Positions 34,431-44,742 are shown, counted from the stretch's first letter. The stretch: 64,000 nucleotides of DNA from Flavobacterium chungbukense (GCF_020805785.1 NZ_JAJGZV010000001.1:806001-870000), one strand, 5' to 3'. Made by a program: numbers and translations. The notes: generated from the letters alone by a model not told the origin.

Positions 34431-36845
34431 TTACTGATATAAAGCCGGATACTTAGAAGGGTTAACTTCATGCATTATATCGTACACTTTCTCGTAAATA
34501 TCTTCTGCTGAAGGTTTAGAGAAATAGTCACCATCAGTTCCGTAGGCAGGTCTGTGTGCTTTTGCTGCCAAAGTCTGCGGTTTGCTGTCTAAATATTTAT
34601 AAGCGTCTTGTTCTTCTAAAATTTGCTGTAAAATGAAAGCAGAAGCCCCGCCTGGAACATCTTCGTCGATTACTAAAAGACGGTTGGTTTTGGCAATACT
34701 TTTTACAATATCTTTATTAATGTCAAACGGAAGTAAAGATTGAATGTCAATAACTTCACAATCAATTCCTAAATCTAATAATTCATTTGCTGCCTGCTGA
34801 ACCAATCTCAAAGTAGATCCGTAAGAAACCAATGTAATATCTTTTCCTTCTTTTAAGGTTTCAACAACTCCAATTGGTGTTTTGAATTCACCAAAATTCA
34901 AAGGAGTTTTTTCTTTTAAACGGTATCCGTTCAAACATTCGATAACTAAAGCAGGTTCATCACATTCTAACAAAGTGTTATAAAAACCGGCTGCTTGTGT
35001 CATATCTCTAGGAACCAAAACGTGAATTCCGCGAATTGCATTGATAATCATTCCCATTGGAGAACCAGAATGCCAGATACCTTCTAAACGGTGTCCGCGG
35101 GTTCTAATGATTAATGGTGCTTTTTGTTTTCCAACCGTTCTATATTGTAATGTCGCTAAATCATCACTCATGATCTGAATTGCGTACAATAAATAATCTA
35201 AATACTGAATCTCGGCAATTGGGCGTAAACCTCTCAATGCCATTCCGATTCCTTGACCAATAATAGTCGCTTCACGAATTCCGACATCGGCAACACGAAG
35301 TTCACCATATTTTTCCTGCATACCTTCCAAACCTTGATTTACGTCTCCAATGTTTCCAACATCTTCACCGAAAATTAAAGTTTCTGGATATTTTGCAAAC
35401 AAAGCATCAAAATTATCTCTAAGAATCATTCTTCCGTCTAAATCTGGTTTTGCGTTTTCAGCATATTTAGGAAGTACTTTTTCTACAGAAAAAATGTTTT
35501 GAACAGATTCAGAATGAAGATTACTGCTAAACTTTTCCTGAGTGTCTGCTAAGAATTTTGTAATCCAGTTTGATAAAAGAACTTTACTGTTTGGAACTTC
35601 AATAAAACGAAGAATCTTTCTAGCATAAACTAATAATTCCTTTTTTAAAGGCGCTTTAATCGATGCTAATTCAGTAATTAATTTTTTGATTCTATCTTTA
35701 TGATTGATACTTGCTTCAGCAATTTGTTCTAATAAAGCTAGAAGATTTTTTTGCTCCTCAATAATTGGATTGATGAATGAATTCCAAGCCTCTTTTTTAG
35801 CTTCTAAAACTTCTTTCTTTAATTGAAAATCTAGTTCTGCTAATTCTTCTGGAGAAGCAATATTAATTGCAATCATCCATAGACGCATTTGACGAATACA
35901 ATCGAAATCTTTTTCCCAAGCCAGTCTTTCTGCACTTTTGTAACGTTCGTGAGAACCAGAAGTAGAGTGGCCTTGAGGTTGTGTTAATTCGTTTACGTGA
36001 ATTAAAACGGGTATGTGTTCTGTACGTGCAATTGCTCCGGCTCTTTCGTAAGTCGAAACCAATTCGGCATAATCCCAGCCTTTTACTCTAAAGATTTCAT
36101 AACCTTTAGCATCTTCGTCACGTTGATATCCTTTTAAAATTTCAGAAATATTTTCTTTAGTAGTCTGATGTTTAGCGTGAACAGAAATTCCGTACTCATC
36201 ATCCCAAACACTCATAACCATTGGCACTTGTAAAACTCCTGCAGCGTTTATAGTTTCAAAAAACAAACCTTCAGAAGTACTTGCGTTACCAATTGTTCCC
36301 CAAGCTACTTCATTTCCATCAACAGAAAATTTATCTTTGATTGTAATTCCGTCAACGTTTCTATAAATTTTAGAAGCTTGAGCTAATCCCAATAATCTTG
36401 GCATTTGTCCTGCAGTTGGAGATATATCTGAACTTGAATTTTTTTGTTTTGTTAAGTCTTTCCAAGAACCGTCTTCATTTAAACTGTGGGTTACAAAGTG
36501 TCCGCCCATTTGTCTTCCCGCAGACATCGGATCGAAAGCTAAATCGGTATGACCATATAAACCTGCAAAAAATTGTTTTGCATTTAACTCGCCAATAGCC
36601 ATCATAAAAGTTTGATCGCGATAGTATCCAGAACGGAAATCCCCATTTTTAAAAGCTTTGGCCATTGCCAATTGCGGAACTTCTTTTCCGTCACCAAAAA
36701 TTCCAAATTTAGCTTTTCCTGTTAATACTTCTTTTCGACCTAAAAGACTACATTCACGGCTGGTTACAGCTATTCTATAGTCATTCAATACCTCAGTTTT
36801 GAAATCTTCAAATGTCAGTGTAGTATTGTTTTTTTCTTTTATCAT
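34431..36845 (-). CDS. 2-oxoacid dehydrogenase E1, fused alpha and beta subunits
   Basis: An 804-residue thiamine-pyrophosphate enzyme that decarboxylates a branched-chain or other 2-oxoacid for an E2 partner. The N-terminal alpha part (about 1-380) has GHTDLAFDPMSAGRQMGGHF and the cofactor segment IGNASTSEGLFFETINAAGV. The C-terminal beta part (about 465-804) has ETLIFGEDVGNIGDVNQG, RVADVGIREATIIGQGIGMA and the transketolase C-domain ending TYGTDGDYFSKPSAEDIYE. In the alpha part the usual GDG/NN thiamine-Mg motif reads GNA and DD (residues 186-188, 215-216). Fusion of both subunits is known for Bacteroidota. The substrate cannot be told from sequence. Confidence 0.93.
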   Translation of the reverse strand: MIKEKNNTTLTFEDFKTEVLNDYRIAVTSRECSLLGRKEVLTGKAKFGIFGDGKEVPQLAMAKAFKNGDFRSGYYRDQTFMMAIGELNAKQFFAGLYGHTDLAFDPMSAGRQMGGHFVTHSLNEDGSWKDLTKQKNSSSDISPTAGQMPRLLGLAQASKIYRNVDGITIKDKFSVDGNEVAWGTIGNASTSEGLFFETINAAGVLQVPMVMSVWDDEYGISVHAKHQTTKENISEILKGYQRDEDAKGYEIFRVKGWDYAELVSTYERAGAIARTEHIPVLIHVNELTQPQGHSTSGSHERYKSAERLAWEKDFDCIRQMRLWMIAINIASPEELAELDFQLKKEVLEAKKEAWNSFINPIIEEQKNLLALLEQIAEASINHKDRIKKLITELASIKAPLKKELLVYARKILRFIEVPNSKVLLSNWITKFLADTQEKFSSNLHSESVQNIFSVEKVLPKYAENAKPDLDGRMILRDNFDALFAKYPETLIFGEDVGNIGDVNQGLEGMQEKYGELRVADVGIREATIIGQGIGMALRGLRPIAEIQYLDYLLYAIQIMSDDLATLQYRTVGKQKAPLIIRTRGHRLEGIWHSGSPMGMIINAIRGIHVLVPRDMTQAAGFYNTLLECDEPALVIECLNGYRLKEKTPLNFGEFKTPIGVVETLKEGKDITLVSYGSTLRLVQQAANELLDLGIDCEVIDIQSLLPFDINKDIVKSIAKTNRLLVIDEDVPGGASAFILQQILEEQDAYKYLDSKPQTLAAKAHRPAYGTDGDYFSKPSAEDIYEKVYDIMHEVNPSKYPALYQ

Positions 36846-37035
36846 AATCTTGTAGGGTCATGTTATTATGTCGCGAAATTACTTAAAAACAATCAATAAT
36901 CATAATTCTTTGAACTAAATATAATTTAATTATTTGTATTCAAAATCAAAAAACTACGTATTTTATTTATGTTATTTTCATGTAAAATTTTATTTTGTTG
37001 ATAATTTCGCAAGTTTTTGTTTAATTTTTATTTGA

Positions 37036-39864
37036 TTAAAACCATTTTCGGGTAAAAAGAGTAACTAATGTTTTTGGTGAGAAAGTGATTATAAATCGTA
37101 TTTTTTCATTGTATTTCGTTTGCGTTATTTCCCATCCATTATTAGAATAAACAGGAAAATAAAGTTCAAAGTAGTCAGGAACCAAGTTTAAACGTACTCC
37201 AGTATCGTAAGCAAAAAACTCACTTTGATGTTTATTTTTCATAAAACCAATATCACCGTAAAGCTCTACCCAGTTCCAAACAGCGTAGCTTGCATTCAAA
37301 GTTGTCATCCATTGATTTGCGTAAGAGGGCTGCAATTGCGATTTAAAACCGCCTTCTGCAATGACATACTGTTGGCTAAAAAAACCAGTGCTTTCGGATC
37401 TTCCGAAGAGATTATAATCAAATAAATAATCTGTAGGACGGTCTAATCCAAAACTAAAATAATCTGAGTTTGTTGTATTATACATGAAAGTTCCTGCAAA
37501 CAATCTCAAATTTAGTTTTTTGTTATTCTGAAATAATCTTCTGTATTCTATTTCCCCAGATACTTTTCCAAAATCTCCAGCAAATTGCACATCGGTCATA
37601 AAACTAAAATGATTAATCAATTCTGTTTTTGTATTGGAATATCGAGCATTAAAAATAGAATAATTTGGTTTTGAATTATCTGTTATGTAATCGCTCGCTT
37701 CACGATTTACAATTATCTGACGCGCCATTATAAGCTGTTTTCTGTTGTCTCTAAAATCTTTTTCGCGAATGCGGAATTGCACCATCGGATTCAATCTTAA
37801 ATAAGTTGCATCTGGAGCATAGTGAAAGTAGTTTTGACTTAAAGAATAACGCACATTAAACAAAGTGCTGTTTCGGTAATACTGATTCCAAGAAAATGCT
37901 GATGATCCCGATAGACTTCCTGTTTTAGAAGAAAAAGCAGGATTAATATCAAAATTAAATGGTTTGTCTAAAATGGTTTTATTATGAAATCGTATTCCTG
38001 GAGTTAGTCCATCATAATAATTATAATAGATAGTTGGTATATACAAAATCTGATTGTAATTTGGATCTTCTAAATCTTTAGCAAAATTAAATTTAATTGG
38101 ACGATTCAAAGTAAGATGTTTCAAAGATTTCCAGTTATTTCTTTGATTGTATTCTGGAACTTCATTATCCAAATTTATGACAATTTTGTCGGCGTTTTTT
38201 CTTGCGAATTCATAAACCGAATCTTTATTTTTTGGTTCTATCCATTCTTTAAATACAACCTGATTTTTTTTAGTTCCGTATACCGGAATAGGTGCGTAGT
38301 TACCAGTTTTATTTTTGATTGAAAACGACACACTATCTGCAGATCTAGAAACATGATTAAATTTATAATCAATTATATCTCTCGAATCTATGACTGTTTT
38401 AAAAAACCAATCGATATCTTTTTGACTTTTTTTAGTTAGAATTTTTTCAAAGTCATATCGATTAGATTGTGCAATTTTGTTGAGGTTATAAAACTCTTTT
38501 ATACTTTCTGGAACAATGTTGTGATTCAGATAATCATCTAAATAACTCAAACTTAAACCCGCTCGGTATTTGCTCGCAATCTGTTCGTTAAATTTAATCA
38601 GCGTATTTTTAGGATCTCCCAATGGCTGATCTAGATTTTTACGTGCCATTAACATATAATAATAGCTATACTGCTCATTAAAAGTCAGATTAGTGATATT
38701 ATAGCTACTGAATAATTTCATGTTAGAAAGTCTTCCAAGCATTTTTTGATCTTGGTGATGTTCTTCCATATATTGCATCATGGCATAAATCTGGATTGCA
38801 TCATAAACCCAGTTGTCTTTTCTTGGGTCCAATCGGAGACTATTCTTTAGATAATTATTTAAAAACGTTTTTAAAAACTGAATTTCAAATATAAAATCAT
38901 CTGAAAACGGACTAATAAAGGAAGGCAGTTGATTCAATCCGTAAAATGGATTTCGTTCATAATCCGCCTGTGAAACCGTGATTTTATCATTAGGATATTC
39001 GCCAATAAAACCTTCCATAAACGAAACAACCCTATCGACAATAACAGCCTTTTGAATTTCGTTTATTTTTTTACTTTTTAAATCTGTTGAAACTTCAATT
39101 AGACCATTATCGTAAGTTCTAAAGCTATTTTGTCTTTGAATGTAAAGACTAAAATCTGAGCGATTTTTGCCTGAAAATGAATAGACAGTATAATCGGGAT
39201 TACTTACATCTTTAGAAATCGAATTTAAATCTGTCGCAATAAAATATTGATTTGGAATTTTAATAGCAACTTCATAATCGGTTACTGCATTTGCAATATC
39301 ATCTAAATTGAAATTGTTGTATTTAATAAAATCATGATTTTCATAACGCGCAGGACTTACAAACCAATTCTTTAAGGCCATTCCGCCATTTTGATCAAAA
39401 CCGAAATGAGTAAATTTATCGTTTGGAATTTTAGCGATATACGTAAGATGCAAATCGACTTTTTCGTTTGGAGCAATTTTTCGGTTCAACCGAACAATGA
39501 TAAAATCTGGATTTTTCTCTGTTCTTTCCCATTCCAAAGCGGTAGCATTGTCATCTGTAAGACTTAAGATGGTAGTTTTTCCTCTGTCTGCAGCTTTTGC
39601 TAAATGAAATCCTCTATAGAATTCATCTGAAAAACGTCTTGCTAAAGGTGTGTTTTTGTCCACAAACGCATTATTCCAATCATTAAGAACAATTGAATCG
39701 AGAGAATCATTTGAAGTATTGTAGAAAGTAAGATCCTGTTTTATATTCAGAGTTTTAAGCTCAAGATTTACCGCCACTTCCATCTTAGATTGATGTTGTG
39801 CTGAAAGTTTTATTGAGAAGAATAAAACTAAAATGGCGTAAATAATTTTATAAAGTGCTTTCAA
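37036..39864 (-). CDS. M1-peptidase-like protein without zinc ligands, with C-terminal outer-membrane-like barrel
   Basis: A 942-residue exported protein with signal peptide LVLFFSIKLSA/Q. The N-terminal beta-rich domain (about 25-250) resembles that of M1 aminopeptidases (LTFYNTSNDSLDSIVLNDWNN). At the peptidase position the zinc motif HEXXH reads FEIQF (326-330) and the GWxxEGxxxY-like site reads NWVYDAIQIY (351-360). Both histidines are missing, so peptidase activity is unlikely. From about residue 600 the sequence turns into amphipathic strands (YNYYDGLTPGIRFHNKTIL, MVQFRIREKDF, GVRLNLVPDYFELYFPVYS) and ends VTLFTRKWF, with the terminal aromatic typical of outer-membrane barrels. The role is unknown. 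Confidence 0.82.
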   Translation of the reverse strand: MKALYKIIYAILVLFFSIKLSAQHQSKMEVAVNLELKTLNIKQDLTFYNTSNDSLDSIVLNDWNNAFVDKNTPLARRFSDEFYRGFHLAKAADRGKTTILSLTDDNATALEWERTEKNPDFIIVRLNRKIAPNEKVDLHLTYIAKIPNDKFTHFGFDQNGGMALKNWFVSPARYENHDFIKYNNFNLDDIANAVTDYEVAIKIPNQYFIATDLNSISKDVSNPDYTVYSFSGKNRSDFSLYIQRQNSFRTYDNGLIEVSTDLKSKKINEIQKAVIVDRVVSFMEGFIGEYPNDKITVSQADYERNPFYGLNQLPSFISPFSDDFIFEIQFLKTFLNNYLKNSLRLDPRKDNWVYDAIQIYAMMQYMEEHHQDQKMLGRLSNMKLFSSYNITNLTFNEQYSYYYMLMARKNLDQPLGDPKNTLIKFNEQIASKYRAGLSLSYLDDYLNHNIVPESIKEFYNLNKIAQSNRYDFEKILTKKSQKDIDWFFKTVIDSRDIIDYKFNHVSRSADSVSFSIKNKTGNYAPIPVYGTKKNQVVFKEWIEPKNKDSVYEFARKNADKIVINLDNEVPEYNQRNNWKSLKHLTLNRPIKFNFAKDLEDPNYNQILYIPTIYYNYYDGLTPGIRFHNKTILDKPFNFDINPAFSSKTGSLSGSSAFSWNQYYRNSTLFNVRYSLSQNYFHYAPDATYLRLNPMVQFRIREKDFRDNRKQLIMARQIIVNREASDYITDNSKPNYSIFNARYSNTKTELINHFSFMTDVQFAGDFGKVSGEIEYRRLFQNNKKLNLRLFAGTFMYNTTNSDYFSFGLDRPTDYLFDYNLFGRSESTGFFSQQYVIAEGGFKSQLQPSYANQWMTTLNASYAVWNWVELYGDIGFMKNKHQSEFFAYDTGVRLNLVPDYFELYFPVYSNNGWEITQTKYNEKIRFIITFSPKTLVTLFTRKWF

Positions 39865-39940
39865 ATACGGGCTTAAAAATAATCAGATATACTTAAGTTA
39901 CGAACATATTGTGACTTCGGATTTTTGTAAAAATAAGATA

Positions 39941-39968
39941 AAAAAAGCTGTTTAAAAAAACAGCTTTC
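39941..39968 (-). terminator. Terminator of the LOG-family gene
   Basis: The stem AAAGCTGTTT / AAACAGCTTT; read leftwards it is followed by a T run (TTTTTTTATC). Confidence 0.7.
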
Positions 39969-39997
39969 AATTTTTGCGTATTTGCAATATAATTTAA

Positions 39998-40073
39998 CCA
40001 TATAAGTGATATAAGTGTATTTAAGCGCAGGGCATAAAGCGATCATTTTAAATGAATTTATATCACTTACATG
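39998..40073. repeat. Intergenic inverted repeat 'CATATAAGTGATATA'
   Basis: Arms CATATAAGTGATATA (39999-40013) and TATATCACTTACATG (40059-40073) have one mismatch and enclose TTTAAGCGCAGGGCATAAAG. It sits just past the 3' end of the LOG-family gene. Confidence 0.7.
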
Positions 40074-40082
40074 TTTTAAAAA

Positions 40083-40811
40083 TTAGAAATTCGGACTTAA
40101 ATCGTATTTTTTATAGAATTTATCCAAAACGTCTACAACTTCATCTTCGGTGTCTACAATTTTAAATAAGTTCAAATCTTCTGGACTAACAGTGTGCATT
40201 TTTTCTACCAAAACTGTTTTAACCCATTCGATCAGACCAGACCAGAATTCAACTCCAACTAGGATAATTGGAAATTTTCCAATTTTCTTAGTTTGAATCA
40301 AAGTTATTGCTTCAAACATTTCGTCCAAAGTTCCAAAACCACCTGGCATTACCACAAAACCTTGCGAATATTTTACGAACATTACTTTTCTCACAAAGAA
40401 ATAATCGAAATTCAGGTTTTTATCGTGATCAATATAAGGGTTAAAATGCTGTTCAAAAGGCAATTCGATATTTAAACCAACCGAAGTTCCGCCTCCTAAA
40501 TGCGCGCCTTTATTTCCAGCTTCCATAATTCCGGGACCACCTCCTGTAATCACTCCGTAACCTGCTTTACTGATTTTATAAGCAATTTTTTCAGCCAATT
40601 GATAATATTTGTCTTCAGGTTTTGTTCTTGCAGAACCAAAAATAGAAACACACGGACCAATACGTCCCATTGCTTCGTAACCGTTTACAAACTCAGACAT
40701 AATTTTAAAAATTGCCCAGCTGTCATTGGTTCTAATTTCATTCCACGTTTTTTGTTTCAAACGGTCCTGAATTACTTTATCTTCATCATTATCAAAATCT
40801 TCTAATCTCAT
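40083..40811 (-). CDS. LOG-family protein (TIGR00730; possible cytokinin riboside 5'-monophosphate phosphoribohydrolase)
   Basis: A 242-residue Rossmann-fold protein. Family motifs are SIFGSARTKPEDKYY near residues 58-72, GYGVITGGGPGIMEAGNKGA, and the catalytic MPGGFGTLDEMFEAIT near 154-169 (PGGxGTxxE). Members cleave ribose-5-phosphate from nucleotide monophosphates such as AMP or cytokinin precursors; the substrate in Flavobacterium is not established. It belongs to the longer LOG form with an N-terminal helical extension. The gene is monocistronic, flanked by repeats on both sides. Confidence 0.9.
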   Translation of the reverse strand: MRLEDFDNDEDKVIQDRLKQKTWNEIRTNDSWAIFKIMSEFVNGYEAMGRIGPCVSIFGSARTKPEDKYYQLAEKIAYKISKAGYGVITGGGPGIMEAGNKGAHLGGGTSVGLNIELPFEQHFNPYIDHDKNLNFDYFFVRKVMFVKYSQGFVVMPGGFGTLDEMFEAITLIQTKKIGKFPIILVGVEFWSGLIEWVKTVLVEKMHTVSPEDLNLFKIVDTEDEVVDVLDKFYKKYDLSPNF

Positions 40812-41207
40812 TTTAGGTATTTTAATTTATTATTTTATTTATGTTTTTGTCCCTGTAATTGTCATCCTGAGCGTAGTCGAAGGATTTGGAGCTATTTCCT
40901 GCTGTCCGCTATATTCCCGATAAACAAAAACTACGGCTAAAAAGCCTTGTTTTTCTAAATCGGGAGATGCCGCTCCCATCAGGGCTAGGGCAGTTGGTTT
41001 CAAATAAACAATTGGTTTAATTGAAAGATTTCTCTTTTAAAACTTTGAATTTTTCAGAAAAAGCGGACACTAAATTAACACTTTTTTCTAGAATTGTTAC
41101 AGAAAAGGGGAATTATAATCTAAAAGTAATGTTTGGATAAATGAACATAGTTTGAGTTTGGTTCATTATCAGATGATTATGTTTTTGAATTTTTAATAAA
41201 ATGTTCG
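40812..41207. other. Intergenic region with dispersed-repeat fragment
   Basis: No gene is seen in 396 bases between the LOG gene and the toxin gene. At 40859-40990 there is a GTCATCCTGAGCGTAGTCGA arm followed by a GC-richer tract (CCGATAAACAAAAACTACGG, CGGGAGATGCCGCTCCCATC), unlike the AT-rich surroundings and related to dispersed repeats. From about 41000 to 41207 I see nothing recognisable. Confidence 0.55.
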
Positions 41208-41513
41208 TTATCTTTTAGTCCTTGAGTTCCAAATTTCAGGAGTTCTACTTGTATGAAAGATTGAGAAAATTTCTACCAAATTTAATTCTTCATTAACTGA
41301 ATAATGAATCATAAATGGAAATTTTTTGACAATCATGCAACGGATATTTTCATAACGAATATTGCAAATATGCGGATGATTTTTTAATGAATTAATTTGA
41401 GTTTTTACCTGTTTATGAAAACGAAGTCCTAAATTTTCTAATTGGTAATTATACCATTTAACTATTTGTGTCAGATCATTTAAAGCGTCCTGATCTATTT
41501 TGATATTGTACAT
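41208..41513 (-). CDS. RelE/ParE-family toxin
   Basis: A 101-residue probable ribosome-dependent or gyrase-targeting toxin of the RelE/ParE superfamily. Motifs are YNIKIDQDALNDLTQIVKWYN at the N-terminus, LGLRFHKQVKTQINSLKNHP, and the C-terminal strands MIVKKFPFMIHYSVNEELNLVEIFSIFHTSRTPEIW. Such toxins act in the cytosol and are blocked by the antitoxin encoded immediately upstream, here with an 8-base gap. The HTSR ending is typical of the ParE-like branch. The exact target is not predictable. Confidence 0.88.
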   Translation of the reverse strand: MYNIKIDQDALNDLTQIVKWYNYQLENLGLRFHKQVKTQINSLKNHPHICNIRYENIRCMIVKKFPFMIHYSVNEELNLVEIFSIFHTSRTPEIWNSRTKR

Positions 41514-41521
41514 CCAAACAA

Positions 41522-41752
41522 CTATTGAATTGGTAAATCAGAAACATCATCCCAATCAAGCATTCTTTCAGGAGAATTTTTGCTTTTTTCAATTCTATTT
41601 AAAACTATTTTTTGATGTTCCTCAGGAATTTCAATATTATCATCTTTCCAAATCTCTTCATTTAGTTTCAATTTTTCGGCAGGTGATAATTGTTTTACAA
41701 CTTTCATCAATTCTTTAAAATCTAAATCTACTTTCAAACTTAAACTGTTCAT
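41522..41752 (-). CDS. Addiction-module antitoxin
   Basis: A 76-residue acidic antitoxin: LDFKELMKVVKQLSPAEKLKLNEEIW, then EIPEEHQKIVLNRIEKSKN and ERMLDWDDVSDLP. This is the pattern of the addiction-module component family, which neutralises the downstream RelE/ParE toxin. It lacks an obvious ribbon-helix-helix domain, so DNA binding is uncertain. It starts only 27 bases after the uvrA stop codon, in the same direction, so the module may be read through from uvrA. Confidence 0.85.
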   Translation of the reverse strand: MNSLSLKVDLDFKELMKVVKQLSPAEKLKLNEEIWKDDNIEIPEEHQKIVLNRIEKSKNSPERMLDWDDVSDLPIQ

Positions 41753-41779
41753 AAAATAATATTTATAAAAAATTAGATA

Positions 41780-44611
41780 CTAATTTAGTTCTTTTTTCAA
41801 AAACTTAGCCGTATAACTTTTTTTATTTTCGGCTACTTGCTCAGGAGTTCCTTTTGCGATTAATTGCCCGCCGCCTTTACCGCCTTCTGGGCCAATATCA
41901 ATAATATAATCGGCAAGTTTGATGACGTCCATATTATGTTCAATTACCAGAATTGTATTTCCTTTATCAACCAATTTGTTAATTACTTCCATCAAAACGC
42001 GAATGTCTTCAAAATGCAATCCTGTTGTTGGTTCGTCTAGTATATAAAAAGTATTTCCAGTATCTTTTTTAGATAATTCTCCCGCTAGTTTAATACGCTG
42101 TGCTTCACCACCAGAAAGCGTTGTGCTTTGCTGACCAAGTGTGATATATCCTAAACCAACATCTTGAATTGTTTTGATTTTTCTGTAAATCTTCGGAATA
42201 TTTTCAAAGAAAGGTACCGCTTCATCAACCGTCATATCCAAAACATCCGAAATTGATTTTCCTTTGTATCTAATTTCTAAAGTTTCTCTGTTGAAACGTT
42301 TTCCTTGACAAGTTTCGCATTCAACATAAACATCAGGTAAAAAGTTCATTTCGATTGTTCTAACACCAGAACCTTCACAAGTTTCGCATCTTCCGCCTTT
42401 TACGTTAAAACTAAAACGACCTGCTTTATAACCACGAATCATACTTTCGGAAGTCATTGTAAACAGATTTCTAATTTCTGTAAAAACTTCTGTATAAGTC
42501 GCTGGATTTGAGCGAGGTGTTCTTCCAATCGGACTTTGGTCAATATCGATTACTTTGTCAATATGTTCTAAACCTTCAATTTTTTTATAAGGCTGTGGTT
42601 TTTTGACACCGTTAAAATAATAGGCATTTAATATTGGGTAAAGCGTTTCGTTAATTAATGTTGATTTTCCACTTCCTGAAACTCCCGTAACGCAAGTTAA
42701 CTGTCCTAACGGAACTTCAATAGAAACATTTTTTAAGTTATTTCCCGTTGCGCCACTCAGTTTTAAGAATTTGCCGTTTCCTTTTCTACGTTTTTTCGGA
42801 ATCTCCAACTTCATTTTACCATTCAAATATTGAGCGGTAATTGTATCCGATTTTAAGGTTTCTGCAGGGGTTCCAATACTGATAATTTCGCCACCATATT
42901 TTCCAGCTTTTGGACCAATATCAATCACATAATCAGCAGTTTCGATCATGTCTTTGTCATGTTCAACCACAATTACCGAGTTTCCAATATCACGTAATTG
43001 TTCCAGAGATTTAATTAATTTTTCGTTATCTCTTTGGTGCAAACCAATACTTGGCTCATCCAAAATATATAAAACTCCAACTAGTTGAGAACCAATTTGT
43101 GTTGCTAAACGAATACGTTGCGCTTCTCCACCAGAAAGCGATTTTGAACTTCGGCTTAAAGCCAAATAATTCAAACCAACATTCATTAAAAAGTTCAAAC
43201 GGTCTTTGATTTCTTTTACAACTTCAGAAGCAATTAAAAGCTGTTTGTCAGTCAAATGACTATTTAAATCTTGAAACCAAGCTGTTAAATCGGAAATATC
43301 CATATCACACAATTCGGTGATATTTTTTCCATTTACTCTAAAAAACTGTGCTTCTTTTTTCAAACGAGAGCCTTCGCAAACAGGACAGTCAATTTCATCC
43401 ATGAAATCTTTTGCCCAACGTTTTATACTTGTTGTAGCACTTTCGTCGTATTGGTTTTTGATGAAATTAGAAATTCCCTCAAAATCAATTTTATATTCTC
43501 TGGTTACACCAAGATCTTTAGAATTGATAGAAAATTTATCTTTTCCGCCATATAAAATCATGGTCATGGCTTCTTCTGGAATTTTCTCAATCGGATCGGT
43601 TATTTTAAAACCAAACTTTTCTCCAATTGTTTCCAATTGTTTAAAAATCCAAGATGATTTATATTCGCCAAGCGGAGCAAATCCACCGCTTTTAATCGAT
43701 AATTTCGGATTTGGAATAATTTTCTTTGTGTTTATTTCATGCACAGTTCCCAATCCATTGCAATGCGGGCAGGCACCTTTTGGAGAGTTAAAAGAGAATA
43801 AATTCGGCTCTGGATTTTGGTATGAAATTCCAGTTGTTGGGCACATTAAATTTCTACTGAAATAACGTACTTCATTCGAATCCTGATCTAAAATCATTAA
43901 AACATCTTCACCATGATGCATCGCTGTATTAATGCTTTCTGATAATCTTTTTTGTGTATCAGGATTGTCTTCAATAACCATTCTGTCAACAACAATTTCA
44001 ATATCGTGTGTTTTATAACGGTCTAATTTCATTCCAGAAACTAAATCCTGAACTTCTCCATTTACACGTACTTTTAGAAATCCCTGTTTGGTAATTTGTT
44101 GAAAAAGTTCAGCATAATGTCCTTTTCTAGCTTTAATAACGGGAGCCAGAATATTGATTCGCTTTCCGTTATAATCCTGAATAATCAAATCTTTAATTTG
44201 TTCATCAGAATAAGAAACCATTTTTTCGCCGGTATTATAACTGTAAGCGTCTGCACCACGAGCATACAAAAGTCTTAAGAAGTCATAAATCTCAGTTATA
44301 GTTCCTACAGTTGAACGTGGACTTTTACTGGTTGTTTTTTGTTCAATTGCAATAACTGGCGATAATCCGTCAATTTTATCTACATCAGGACGTTCTAATC
44401 CGCCTAAAAATTGTCTGGCATAAGCCGAAAAAGTTTCAACATAACGACGCTGGCCTTCAGCATAAATAGTGTCAAATGCCAAAGAAGATTTCCCCGAACC
44501 TGATAAACCGGTAATAACTACCAATTTTTCACGCGGAATAGAAATGTCTATATTTTTAAGGTTATGAACTCTTGCACCAAGAACTTCAATAGTATTGTCT
44601 TTTTCTAACAT
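41780..44611 (-). CDS. uvrA: Excinuclease ABC subunit A
   Basis: The damage-recognition ATPase of nucleotide excision repair, about 943 residues from the ATG at 44611; a TTG four codons upstream is less likely. Two ABC modules carry Walker A motifs [18 protein letters not shown] and [13 protein letters not shown], with signature [20 protein letters not shown] and [13 protein letters not shown]. Two zinc modules are visible: [12 protein letters not shown], with its partner cysteines, and [11 protein letters not shown]...CETCQGKRF. It carries a good -7 box 17 bases upstream. The gene ends just ahead of a toxin-antitoxin pair. Confidence 0.97.
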   Translation of the reverse strand: MLEKDNTIEVLGARVHNLKNIDISIPREKLVVITGLSGSGKSSLAFDTIYAEGQRRYVETFSAYARQFLGGLERPDVDKIDGLSPVIAIEQKTTSKSPRSTVGTITEIYDFLRLLYARGADAYSYNTGEKMVSYSDEQIKDLIIQDYNGKRINILAPVIKARKGHYAELFQQITKQGFLKVRVNGEVQDLVSGMKLDRYKTHDIEIVVDRMVIEDNPDTQKRLSESINTAMHHGEDVLMILDQDSNEVRYFSRNLMCPTTGISYQNPEPNLFSFNSPKGACPHCNGLGTVHEINTKKIIPNPKLSIKSGGFAPLGEYKSSWIFKQLETIGEKFGFKITDPIEKIPEEAMTMILYGGKDKFSINSKDLGVTREYKIDFEGISNFIKNQYDESATTSIKRWAKDFMDEIDCPVCEGSRLKKEAQFFRVNGKNITELCDMDISDLTAWFQDLNSHLTDKQLLIASEVVKEIKDRLNFLMNVGLNYLALSRSSKSLSGGEAQRIRLATQIGSQLVGVLYILDEPSIGLHQRDNEKLIKSLEQLRDIGNSVIVVEHDKDMIETADYVIDIGPKAGKYGGEIISIGTPAETLKSDTITAQYLNGKMKLEIPKKRRKGNGKFLKLSGATGNNLKNVSIEVPLGQLTCVTGVSGSGKSTLINETLYPILNAYYFNGVKKPQPYKKIEGLEHIDKVIDIDQSPIGRTPRSNPATYTEVFTEIRNLFTMTSESMIRGYKAGRFSFNVKGGRCETCEGSGVRTIEMNFLPDVYVECETCQGKRFNRETLEIRYKGKSISDVLDMTVDEAVPFFENIPKIYRKIKTIQDVGLGYITLGQQSTTLSGGEAQRIKLAGELSKKDTGNTFYILDEPTTGLHFEDIRVLMEVINKLVDKGNTILVIEHNMDVIKLADYIIDIGPEGGKGGGQLIAKGTPEQVAENKKSYTAKFLKKELN

Positions 44612-44627
44612 AATTTTGAGCAAAACG

Positions 44628-44635
44628 CAAAGTTA
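44628..44635 (-). promoter_or_regulatory. Putative -7 box of uvrA
   Basis: The minus strand reads TAACTTTG (TAnnTTTG), 17 bases upstream of the uvrA ATG. Confidence 0.45.
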
Positions 44636-44693
44636 CCACTTTGATTTGTTCTTTTTGTGCTCGATAGCAAAACTTTATGTTACAAATAGTAAC

Positions 44694-44723
44694 AAAAAAC
44701 ACCGATCAGAATCGGTGTTTTTC
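44694..44723 (-). terminator. Terminator of the TPR-protein gene
   Basis: The stem AAAAACACCGAT / ATCGGTGTTTTT with a short loop; read leftwards it ends in a T run. It lies 20 bases after the stop codon. Confidence 0.85.
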
Positions 44724-44742
44724 AATTTTAAATTTTTTCAAA

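Noticed and set aside
34211..34471. 86-residue open frame over the heptamer and inverted repeat
   Set aside because: It is created by the repeat DNA and terminator and has no protein-like composition.
43317..43865. 182-residue open frame on the plus strand inside uvrA
   Set aside because: It is antisense to a clearly conserved part of UvrA and has no recognisable domain; it is a shadow of biased codon use.
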